Origin: Taxillus chinensis
Taxonomy: Eukaryota > Streptophyta > Magnoliopsida > Santalales > Loranthaceae
Reading direction: 5' to 3'
Length of the DNA: 64,000 nucleotides
Assembly: GCA_023512835.1 (NCBI GenBank)
Contig: CM042085.1
Coordinates: 49,719,569 to 49,783,568 of the forward strand
Below are positions 11,201-21,558 of the stretch, one piece after another. How positions within the stretch are numbered: position 1 is the first letter of the stretch; each line of letters starts with the position of its first letter. The position numbers and the translations under genes are program-made. Under the pieces are notes generated by a model, which did not search any database, was not told where the DNA came from, and saw only the letters and a list, made by a program, of their open reading frames with translations.

Positions 11201-12519
11201 TGTTGGACCTCATTTTGTCCGGGTTGGACATACTAACCCCATGCTTTTCGATATATCATTATGCCTGTGCCATATACCTTGTTAAATAGGTCCATAAATG
11301 GATACACTTACACGAACAGGGAAGCCCAAAATGGATCACCTTTGCTACAAGTCCCTAAAGCACCCCAAGACCAATACCAGGGGATAGAGGAGGAAATTTA
11401 GAGAATAATGCACTTGACTTAGCTCAATTCCAATGAAAAACAAAGAAGTTATGGCCAAAATAACTTTCGTTGAAAAAGTCAAGCTTGCCAAAAGACGGTC
11501 AATGCCCCTGGTCAAATTGCTCAGAAAAGTGACTATGCGAAATTCTCCAAAACATCTATTTAGGCAAATACGGGTCTTCCCAAATAATCTTCAAAAGGTC
11601 GTCCGTTTTGGCATTTTAGATGGGGGTAAAAGGGTAATTAAAAGTTAAAAAAAAAAACTTAACTCGAAGCCTCGAAGCCTCGAAGCCTTTGAGTCTTCGA
11701 CCTAGTAAGCCTTTGGGTCTTCGAGGAATGACCTTCGACCATTGACTTTGACCGTTGACTTCAACCAGTGACCTGCGACCCTTCAACCCACAGATCTTCG
11801 AGGATTGACCTTCGATCCTTGACTTCGACCCTCGATTACGACCCTTCGACCCGCAGATCTTCGAGGAGTGACCCGTTGACTATTAACCTTCAACTCTTGA
11901 CCTTCAGGCCTTGCCCTTCGACCCCTGACCTCCGACCCATTGACCGTTGACCTTCGAATCGTTAACAGTTAACCTTTGATTCGTTGACCGTTCACCTTCG
12001 ACCCACCGACCTTCGACCCTACCAACGCTTCGACCTGTCGACACTTTGACCCTTTGACCTTGGATTTTCGCTAATTGGCCTTATTTTCCAAGGGTTCTTT
12101 CCTGTGCATTCACGAGATGCGTTTTTATTAGATAGCAATTGTCAGAGATACTTTTCAACACCTATAAGACACATGTACTCATAAAACAACGAAAAAGCAA
12201 TCTCAAGCTGTCACATTTTACGCACAGGTCGTCCAGCCACTAGACAAAAGCCAGAATCTTGCAATTTAAAATGTTAGCATTCATAATAGAGCAATAAATG
12301 CATAGTAATGACTGTCTAGCCAAAGTGAGCCAACCCCTTTAAAATCGAGTCTGTTGTCCACAAAAAAAGGGGGAGAACAATTTTGCAAAAAAAAAAAACA
12401 AAAAGGTTCTGCTATTCTGTCGTCTGCCTAGTCTTCACACTCAGTTCTCTGATCCCAAAAAAAAAAAAAAGGGAACACCCAGATTATGCCCCAAAAAAAA
12501 AACCCTCTCTAATTTGCTG
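11201..12519 (+). mobile_element. Tat copy A 5' LTR, truncated
   Basis: Starts TGTTGGACCTCATTTTGTCC and follows the 3' LTR at 31135 closely for 1.3 kb, up to about CTCTCTAATTTGCTG. It then jumps to gag-upstream coding sequence. The missing parts are the distal LTR, the primer-binding site and the leader, so an internal deletion of at least about 1.6 kb has occurred. From 11655 to 12065 it carries an array of TTCGACC/TTGACC micro-units. Confidence 0.88.
11655..12065. repeat. TTCGACC/TTGACC micro-repeat array in Tat LTR
   Basis: Dozens of short units such as CTTCGACCCTTGACC and GACCGTTGACCTTCGA follow one another with 7-10 bp spacing. The equivalent array in the 3' LTR runs from about 31590 to 32165, where one block (about 31856-31950) is itself duplicated. 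Confidence 0.85.
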
Positions 12520-12529
12520 ACAGAAGCTG

Positions 12530-13011
12530 ACATTAGCTGGATTGCTCTTTGGATGCCGGTGGTCTCCATGACTTATAGTTGCGGGGACTATAATTGGGTC
12601 CCACTCTTAGGCCCTTGGGGAGGAACTACATATGCACCGCTGTAGGGTGGAAGACAAGTCGGGCATCATCAGATTATCCCCGTGCTATTTGGCATGGAAG
12701 ATTGTGCCTTCACTTACAGTAGAACCATGCTTGTGGAAAAAGGCAAAAAGACGTATGAGGCATTGTCCACCCCACACAAGATCCAGCCTAATAGTCCAAA
12801 ACCCGGTGTTCATCCTGCATACATATCTTGGAGGGCACAACACAAGCCACAGTTAACTACAGACATGAGAGCTGTCCTCCAGGAGAATCAAACTCTAAGG
12901 CAGCAAATCCAAAGGCTAGAAGCATCTCTAGAAGGAGCTTTGCAGAGGTTACAGCTGAGGGAAAAACAAATCGAGACCATATTGAAGCAGAGGGAGGAAA
13001 CAGGTGAGTGA
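12530..13011 (+). pseudogene. Tat gag-upstream frame, C-terminal part
   Basis: One frame reads PLLGPWGGTTYAPL, a stop at 12643-12645, then GGRQVGHHQIIPVLFGMEDC and a Gln/Leu/Arg-rich helix (TDMRAVLQENQTLRQQIQRL) ending at 13011. The pattern resembles the plant-specific domain found ahead of gag in Tat/Ogre elements, whose function is not established; the family assignment is from memory. The C-terminal helix looks like a coiled coil. The N-terminal part is lost in the deletion that truncated the 5' LTR. 13012-13322 is a spacer without a clear frame. Confidence 0.6.
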
Positions 13012-13322
13012 CCACCCCAGAGGAAAAGGCATCGTGCTGCTTAGGAGATGACGGGAAGTTTGCCTTAAGATCATGTAGCCATAGCTCTCATCTGCATGGC
13101 ATTTCTACATTATATTGTGTGTTTGTTGGAAAATGTTTGGAATAAAGTCATTTGTTGCTCTAACCCTTCGCATAGTCATTCATGCATACATGCATATCAA
13201 AAAATGAAAAAATCAAATAAATATTACCTTGTATTCAAGTGGGTAGCTAGCTGCCTTTCTCCAGGATTGCGCACTCTTACAATCTTAGATCCTGACACAA
13301 TCAGGTATCACAACCACAACCG

Positions 13323-14969
13323 ATGGCAGACGAAGCAGAGAAAAGACTCATGGGTTTAGAACAGTCACAACAAGCCCTACAGGGGAAAATGGCTTTGATG
13401 ATGGACATGCTCACCAAGCTGACTGAAGAAAGAGAAAGAATCCCGATAGGGGGAACTATAAATCCCCATCAAGAGAAGGGGCAGGAGGCCGTTCAACCGC
13501 CCAATCTGGCTCCAAGCCAGACACCCACATATCACTCTACTATGGCACAAACCCCAACTCCAAATCAAACTCACTTCACTATGCCAGCATCAAGACATGC
13601 AATGGAAGCAGTGGGATCCCCAGCTCCCAAAGAAAACATTGAGCCTCCCGCTCTAAGACGACTGGAGGAAAGATTGAAAGTCGTAGAAGGCATCAACAGC
13701 TATGGCATGATTAGCCCACAAGACCTATGCTTAGTCCCTGGAGTGGTGCTTCCACGAAAATTCAAAATGCCAGAGTTTGAAAAGTTTAACGGAACCAAGT
13801 GTCCAAAGACGCATTTAGCCATGTATTGCCAAAAGATGGCTGCTTATGCTGGTGAAGACAAACTCCTCATGCATTGTTTCTAGGAAAGCCTAACTGGCGC
13901 GTCCCTTCGATGATACTTTCAGTTGGATGCTAACTGCATCAAGACATGGAAAGAATTAACCACATCCTTCTTGCCTCAATACAAACATGTCACCGAGCTA
14001 GCATTGGACTGGTTGACCCTGCAGTCCTTAGAAAAGAGGGTCGACGAAAGCTTCAAGGATTATGCACGAAGATGGAGAGAGACGGCTGTAGAGGTCCAAC
14101 CTCCCCTTACAGAAGGGGAACTCACTACTCTTTTCATCAACAAGCTAAAAGGAGTCTACTATGAGAAATTGATCGGCAACGTCTCTAGCAACTTTGCAAA
14201 CTTGGTAGCATCTGGTGAATGTGTTGAAAGTGGCATTAAAGCAGGAAAGCTAAAGGGTGATATGGTCGAGGCATCAAAGAGGTTTCAACTACCGGCGAAG
14301 AAGAAGGAAAATGAGACCAACCTGGTATATCAATCGCACCCGCCACTACAACCAACATTCTACCAAGCACCAGGGTACTACAGAGGATCACCAGTAGCTG
14401 CCTATGCTGCACCTGCTCCTGCGCCCCAGTTCACTCCCTATTTACCACAAGGAGGGATTCCATTTCCATATCCAATGGCACCAAACCCATTTCAACCAAG
14501 AGCACCATACCAAGAGCAACCAAGGGCGTCAGCTCCAGATGGACCGAGACCCGTATTCCAAGGACAGGGGCAACCAAGGGCCCAAACTCAACATGCAGGA
14601 GCGAATCAGGCTCCTCATCAGCCACGACAAGATTTTGACCTGATTCCAATGACATATGCTGAATTATATCCCAAGCTCCTAGAAGCACGGCTAGTACTTC
14701 CTACACCCTTGGGAGAAATAAGGTTTCCTCCCCCGACTTGGTATAAACTGGATGCCAGATGTGAATATCATGCTAGTGGAGCTGGACATGATATCGAAAA
14801 CTACATAACATTCAAAAGGAAGGTTCAGGCCTTAAAGGATACAAAGTGGCTAGATTTTTCTGCACTAACTGGGATGCCAAATGTGAACAGCAATCCTCTC
14901 CCAGAACACTCCAACAACGTTGCTAGTATCGAGAATGAAGGACGGCTGGAGAAGGTCTCCCAAGTATAA
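13323..14969 (+). pseudogene. Tat copy A gag (capsid region)
   Basis: A single frame from ATG 13323 to 14969 is broken only by two stops, at 13881 (in HCF*ESLTGASL) and at 13911-13913 (LR*YFQLDA). Both look like C-to-T type changes of Gln and Trp codons. Visible segments: a short coiled coil (EKRLMGLEQSQQALQGK), a Pro/Gln-rich linker, the retrotransposon gag core (FKMPEFEKFNGTKCPKTHL, MYCQKMAAYAGEDKLLMHCF, SFKDYARRWRETA). A long Pro/Gln/Ala-rich stretch follows, then the conserved LIPMTYAELYPKLLEARLV and WYKLDARCEYHASGAGHDIE. The last is a C-x-H-x-H zinc-like motif typical of Tat gag. The frame is cut at 15058 by a solo LTR and resumes after it. Confidence 0.88.
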
Positions 14970-15057
14970 ATGGAGAAGACATATTTGTTTACCCTGCTAT
15001 AGGAATATGGGTATATATTGGCTAAAGACACGCCGAGGCAGGAAAGGGAATAGACGG

Positions 15058-16417
15058 TGTTGGTCCCTTGGAGCCTAGGGGGGGGGGGCTGAATAGGATA
15101 TTATTGAAACTCTTTTCTAACTCTTTGGCACAACACTTATCTGGTTAAGAGATAGAATCAATGCAGAAGATAACCAGATAGTGAAAGTATTTTGTTTTAT
15201 TATCAAAATGATAAGTACAACAAAATGGAAGTAGATTAAAGCTTGAAAAGCTTTTTGATCTACTTAACAACTCTTTAACACTTTGTTTTACAATGTACTC
15301 ACACAATAGCCTCTTCCAAAACTCACGAACATCAATCACACACTTAATGTACAACGTTTACGTTATATATAACACATTCTTAAGAGACAGTCTTGGAACT
15401 TGTTGTTCTGGACTATGTGCACATTGACTGTTCCTCGGAATCCTCTATGGATGTGGAGCTCATGGTCTTGGGTTTGCAAAACATAAGTGCGTTTGTGAGT
15501 TCCCAAGTTCAGTCTAAGTGGTGTCCACATATCCGGATGATCTACGTGTAAGATGCTTTAGGTTCTCAACGAGTTTGTCTTACATCGGGAAGCAGCGAGC
15601 TGGTGACTTTGAATACGAAGAGATAAGTTGAAGCAGCGTCTTTTCAATCAGGTGTAAGGTTCTTTACTCCGTGTTAACTAAGCTCGGATCCTTACTCCGT
15701 GTCAGTGATTGCTTACTTCGTATCAATTCAGTACTGGAATCCTTATTCCGTGTCAGCGCTTCCTTACTCCGTATGAATGAGAAGGTTGGAGTGCTTACTC
15801 CGCATCAGCGCTTCCTTACTCCGTAAGAGTTCCTTACTCCGCATGAGGTAAAGGAACGGATGGCTTACTCCGCAAGAGTAACAGGTTCGGATTCCTTATT
15901 CCGCATCTAGTTTCCTTACTCCGTGCGAAATAACAACTCGGGTCCTTATTCCGCATAAGTCGTTCCTTACTCCGCATGTATAGAATACTTTGGATTTCTT
16001 ACTCCGTGCTTCTTTTCCTTAATCCGCTTGAGTAGAAAACTTAGCCTTTTTACGCCATGATAACTATGACTTACTCCGTGCAACTTATAGACTAGGATTC
16101 TTACTCCGTATCTATTTGACTTAGTCCGTTTAAAGTGTTAGGCGCAGATTCCTTAGTCCGTAGCTTTAACTTATTAGTCCGTATGAATGATCCTTATTCC
16201 GTATGAAGTAAAGACTTGGTTATATACCAAGTATTTGATGACACTCACTCTTGTCCGGATCAGGATTATGTATCCTATCCTTTGCTTTGCTCTCACGAGT
16301 GCAGGTCCGGATTAAATTCATATCTTCTGCAATAACTTAAGATTAAACAACAAAAGTCTCAAATCACATTACATAGGGTTTTATTAGCATCATCCAAATT
16401 CTGGGCTTGATCCAACA
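15058..16417 (-). mobile_element. Solo SIRE LTR in Tat gag (TSD GACGG)
   Basis: A 1,360-bp LTR, minus strand, running TGTTGGATCAAGCCC to GGGACCAACA. It is flanked by GACGG at 15053-15057 and 16418-16422. No internal sequence is present, so this is a solo LTR left by LTR-LTR recombination. It contains a TATA-like GTTATATATAACG at 15361-15373. The U3 array (about 15660-16200) is built of CCTTACTCCG-type units. Confidence 0.94.
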
Positions 16418-16422
16418 GACGG

Positions 16423-17240
16423 GGAGAAACAATGCCCTTACCACAAAATGTCGTGGTTACATGACATCACAGAATGTAGTTAGTTTTCCGAGGTGGTGCA
16501 AGAACTCATGGACCAAAGGATGATCGAATTCTCTAGGGAAGAGACAGACAATCAAAGCCACATGATCCAAGGAGACATGTCATACAAGCAATCATGGGTG
16601 CCAACCCCCCTTGTCTTGAATGTTAAGACTCCAGAAATCCCACTACTGCCTCATGGAATTACACCTCTCACCATACGTGTTCCTGCCCCTTTCCCCTACA
16701 AGACGGAAATGCAGTCCCATGGAACTACAACTGTGAGTTAGCTCAAGAAGCCACCGCAGTGGAAAAGAAAACTAGGAGTGGTCGTGTTTATGCCCCCCCT
16801 GATATGACTAACAAAGCAAGGAAAGAAAAAGCTGTAGAACCAGACATTGAGCAAACGCTAAAGGCAACGAGGAAAGGAACACTGGTCACTGAAGAAGAGA
16901 CCAGGTGAATTTCAAACTCATGAAGTAGAGCGAGTATAATATTGTGGATCAGTTAAGTTGACAACCAGCTCGCATTTCATTGCTTTCGTTAATGATGGAT
17001 TCCCAACCTCACCGTGAAGCGCTAATGAAAGTTCTGAGCCAAGCTTATGTTCCTCCGACCGTCTTTGTGGTGAATGTTGAGGGAATTGCCAGTAACTTCA
17101 TCATGAACAACATCATTAGCTTTGGAGATGACGAACTACCCCAGGAAGGAAAGGGACATATAAAAGCTCTACACATCACAGTCAAATGTAAGGGGCACAC
17201 TATAACTCAAGTACTTATTGACAACGGCTCAACATTATGC
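16423..17240 (+). pseudogene. Tat copy A gag end and protease, first part
   Basis: Continues gag after the solo LTR. Segments seen are VQELMDQRMIEFSREE, then ITPLTIRVPAPFPYK and TRSGRVYAPPD in shifted frames. From 16980 one clean frame reads MMDSQPHREALMKVLSQAYV, FIMNNIISFGDDELPQEGKG and ends with VLIDNGST, the aspartic protease active site. The frame is interrupted right after this motif by the CACTA element at 17241 and resumes at 24361. Proteolysis of the Gag-Pol polyprotein would be its role. Confidence 0.87.
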
Positions 17241-17317
17241 CACTACAAGCAATCAGGTCTTTAGTAAGACATAAAATATGTTACCGTAGGATACCGTAAC
17301 ACTTTTTGGGGTGTTAA

Positions 17318-17572
17318 GTCTGCTTGGCTTATGGAAACTCCCCCACCTTTCGGTAACACTTTTTAGGGTGTTACGATTTTATGTTACGATAGATCATACA
17401 ATAACACACATTATTGTCTTATGAAACATTTTCATAAGCTTTTTTTAATCTTACCATAGAACTCTTTACATAACACTTTTTATTGTATTATAATTATATG
17501 TTATAGAAAATCCTGTAATATGACCTTTTTTGTCTTACAAAAAGTGACCGACATACCATAAGCCAAGCAGAC
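17318..17572. repeat. CACTA subterminal inverted repeat
   Basis: GTCTGCTTGGCTTATGG at 17318-17334 is exactly reverse-complemented at 17556-17572. Between and around them lie AACACTTTTT-type subterminal repeats. In CACTA elements such subterminal motifs bind the accessory transposase protein. Confidence 0.8.
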
Positions 17573-18009
17573 CTGACACACCAAAAAGGCTTACAATAAA
17601 TAACACAAATTTGACAATCCTTCTCAAATGCTTATAATTATTGATTACTATTTTACAAATACTTTATATTCTAAAAATAATCAATATTAAAAAAACCATA
17701 CTATCAAATTTTTTATTAACATCTGTCACTGTATTCTGAAGAATTACAATCCAAAATAACCAACGTGTCCAAAATATTTTATAACATCTATCTCTTACAA
17801 ACCCTAACATAAATACTAAATGGGATCAGTCAAAATCCCTTGTAATATCATCTTCATTCAATGCCAGAATAAATTGCAAGCACACCATTCTACAAAAAAA
17901 AAACCAATAATCAATCTATTAGTATTGTTATATATCTATATCATTAATTTGATTTATAGATTTTTTTGGCTACTTACAGAGTATATGGATGTTGAATACA
18001 CATTTTTTA

Positions 18010-18532
18010 CTAAAGGAGAATTGGCCCTAATCTCTGGACTATTGAATCCGCCACTAACACCATTAAATGGTTTCTAGGAAACAACTTTTGACATATCACC
18101 GGCTTTTTTGATCTATCTCCAACATCAAAACCATTACTGGAAGATCGATTATCTTCATCAGGGCGTTGGGGAACAATTGTTGGCCTATCTCCCACTTCAA
18201 TATAACTATTTCCATGTTCAACATGATCTATAGGGTTCTGGGGAAGTATTTTTGACCTATTTATAACTTCATAATTGTTGTTGGCACATGCAATACCATC
18301 AACATGGCTTGATAGAAGAATTGCCGACCTAACTCTAGCTTCAGTCATTTCTGATGCCAAAGTTCTCTGGAAGAAAACCATTTGGAAACTCAATGGTACT
18401 AGCAGTAGCAACCAAATGATTGTACAGAGCATAATGGTTGCTTGGATAAGACCCCAAAGATTGTGGACATCTTAGAATTCCTTTAAGAAGTTCTTCTTCA
18501 TTTAAATCTACAATGACATCACAATAAATCAT
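18010..18532 (-). pseudogene. Unidentified coding-like fragment inside the CACTA
   Basis: Not recognised. On the minus strand one frame (18532-18341) reads DLNEEELLKGILRCPQSLGS and a shifted frame (18432-18010) reads on without stops for 140 codons. The second shows three imperfect units of about 22 residues: EVINRSKILPQNPID, EVGDRPTIVPQRPDED and DVGDRSKKPVICQK. It could be a decayed accessory transposase or a captured host fragment. The frameshift and the lack of a family match leave it open. Confidence 0.35.
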
Positions 18533-18944
18533 GCAAGCATATAGATTTATTTATATCACAGACAGGCCCTTTAGGCTTGATGATTTAAGCCCCAAACAAC
18601 ATCAAATAAAATGCATGCACTAACACACAATCCAACACAACAAGGAACAAATGCTTTGAAGACCCATAAAGGAGGTAAAATTATTAGAATTTGAATATCA
18701 ACAGCAGTATGTAGCAGCTATACCAGATTAGGGCCTCGCTGAAAGCAAAAGCAAAAAATTGATGCACAAGCTTAGGTAGGGAAGTATCAACATTTAGTAG
18801 CTAATTACGTTAATATTGGCAATTTGTGAATCCCATGAGCAATAACATATATATATTGCTGAAAATGGTGAGACTCAAACTGTAACGCCCCCAAATCTGG
18901 ACTTCCAGACCGGGTGCGTTAGATAAATAAAATATTACAATTAT

Positions 18945-19140
18945 ATGAATAGTAATCTATTACTCAACATAAATTCGATGGTTTATTTATTACATCAAGA
19001 CTCATCACAAGATCTCTAAGGTTTAGCGTTTAGAGACTAAACATGAATAGTAATCTATTACTCAACATAAATTCGATGGTTTATTTATTACATCAAGACT
19101 CATCACAAGATCTCTAAGGTTTAGCGTTTAGAGACTAGGT
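18945..19140. repeat. 98-bp direct duplication in the solo Gypsy LTR
   Basis: ATGAATAGTAATCTATTACT and the following bases through TTTAGAGACTA occur at 18945 and again, without visible change, at 19043. A near-identical copy implies recent slippage or unequal exchange. Confidence 0.9.
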
Positions 19141-19984
19141 GTTGATAACCCATTATAGTTTTACATGACATAAATACTACATGCATAATCTTCTTATGAT
19201 TTTATTCCAAGCACTCTGGACACCATTATCCTAGCATCCTTGCTTTCTCCTAGTTCCCTGGGGTTTGAAACAAAACATGAAAGGAAATGAGCTCAAATAG
19301 CCCAGTAAGGTTAAAAGTAAGGGATAATATATGGAGAATAATCAACTCATGGAAAAATAAGAATATCTACTCATCTAGGTTCACCACCTAGATATCTTGC
19401 ATAACTTTTTATCAACTGGATTGACACTCTCCAGTGATGTTCTTTACCCAATGCATTGGAGGTCTTTCTGGAACCACCCATAAACATATTGCCAAACATA
19501 AAACATATCTTCACAAACTTTCAAACAATCACATCAATGGTAAATTTCAACGTAAAGGAAGATCTTGCAATAATAGCCCCGATAAGTAAAAGGGGTATTC
19601 ACCATTCAATAAATTAGATTACCAAGTTTCCAAGAAGTGCCAAAGAAAGTTAATTCTTCTTAAAATAATATTATGAGAAAAAAAAAATCTTGAGATATAA
19701 ATATAGAGAAGAAATAGAAAATGAATTTCCACATCGGAGATCGTGGTAAGGAAAAGAAGAGGGGATCCTTACTATCTTTTTTGTCTTCCGCGTTTATAAA
19801 CCTTGAAACAAAATTTAAAAGTTAATATTTTAGTTTGAATAATAATAGTATATTCATAAATAATATATTGAGAGACATATATAAGTATATTATGGTGGAA
19901 AAACTTCTCATGATAATAATAATAATCTATACGTATACATATACATATATAATATACGTATATACTATACAATATACATATATA

Positions 19985-20250
19985 TATTGAGGGGCAAAGC
20001 CATCCATAATATATATATGTATGAGGAGACTTAGCCTTCCATGGAATAATAATAATCTATATACTCATATATACATATCATATACATATATATATTGAGG
20101 GGCAAAGCCATCCATAATATATATATGTATGAGGAGGCTTAGCCTTCCATGGAATAATAATAATTTATATATATACATATACGTATTGTTTAATAAATAT
20201 ACATATATATATATGAGGGGCAAGGCCATCCATAATATATATATGTATGA
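19985..20250. repeat. Three-copy repeat of about 107-118 bp in the solo Gypsy LTR
   Basis: Units each hold GAGGGGCAAAGCCATCCATA and TATGTATGAGGAG..CTTAGCC, starting near 19989, 20096 and 20215, separated by (TA)n/(ATAC)n-rich sequence. The last unit is truncated. Confidence 0.85.
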
Positions 20251-21558
20251 GGAGGAAGAACATGATTAATATATGCTTGAAATATTTACCTCTTGGAGCT
20301 TCCAACAAGTGAGAGAAAGATTGAGAGAAGAGAAGGCTTGGAGGGCTATTGGGGTGTTAATAGAACTTTTTGGGAAGTATTTGGAGGAGAGTTTTGTAGC
20401 TTATTTGAATGGAAAGAGTGCTTGAGAAGGGAAGTGAGGCATGCTATTTATAGGTAAGGTGGTAGGTGTAATAGTGTGAAAAATAGTGTACGAATTTGAC
20501 TTTGGCATTAAATTAAATTATTTAAAATATATATAATACTTTATTTTCCTCATATTATCTCTTATTAAAAACGTGGTTATCTCCTCCTACCATTTAAAAA
20601 TGTTTTAAGACTTTTAAACCTAGAAGGTTCCTTTGGCATCAAAAGTCCACATTGGTGTACTCCCTACTAATTCAATTATAACGTTTTTAATTTTGTAGTT
20701 TTTGACAAATGGCCAATTATATTGCATTAGTAACTCAAATATCTACAAATGGGTACCAATTTTATAATTTTCACATGTGTATAACAAAAGTTATTGAATT
20801 TTAAAGTCATACTAAAATGTTTACCCGTTCACACTGAACCTATGTGTAGTATTTTAACTTCTGGAATTGATTGGCTTCATATTAAATTCTGAAATTTTTA
20901 CACGTTTTAGATAAGTGATAAAGGAACAAATGGGCTTTGGTTTCATGTCAATTGGATCTGTATAACTCAAGTTATGAATTTTTGAATGGGACCTCCAGAA
21001 TCTGCCTTATTCAAATTTTTGGGTCTTACCTATGTTTCATACTTTTGGTAAAGTTAAGGCTTGTAATACTTACTTACCCATAGTAATTTGGTTTAAGAAA
21101 CTAAATGACATAATATATAGCATCTAAACTTTTTATGACGTATAAGAAATGATTTTATTTTTATAACGTATTTAATATTAACGCGGATAAAATAATATAA
21201 TTGCGTAATCAATAAATAATAAAGTAAGATAATATTATATTCCATGACTTCTTACTTTATAAACTTATAAAGTATAATATTATAAAATATTATTACATAC
21301 ACATACCTATTTATAACAATTCAAACGGATACTATTCATAACAGTTAGTTACTTATTCCAACGGTTAGTTACTATTCTAACTGCTAGTTACTATTCTAAC
21401 GGCTACTTACTAGTCACATGCTACTTAAATGACTATATTGGGTACTTATTTTTATTTTCATAATATCTAAAATATTCTTTCTAACTATTTTTTAGTAATG
21501 ACATTATTATTATTACTATTTAAGGAAGGGCTTAAATTTTTGCGGGTCTTACACAAAC

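Larger units (their letters stand above)
18881..21553 (-). mobile_element. Solo Gypsy LTR inside the CACTA (TSD CAAAC)
   Basis: A 2,673-bp LTR whose sense strand runs TGTAAGACCCGCAAAAATTT to GGGGGCGTTACA. Flanks are CAAAC at 18876-18880 and 21554-21558. The TGTAAGACCCG start is common in Tekay-like chromoviruses, so the lineage is a guess. A TATA box (CTATAAATAG, minus) lies at about 20443-20453. Its AT-rich body has no coding capacity. It is a different family from the LTR at 47537. Confidence 0.9.
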
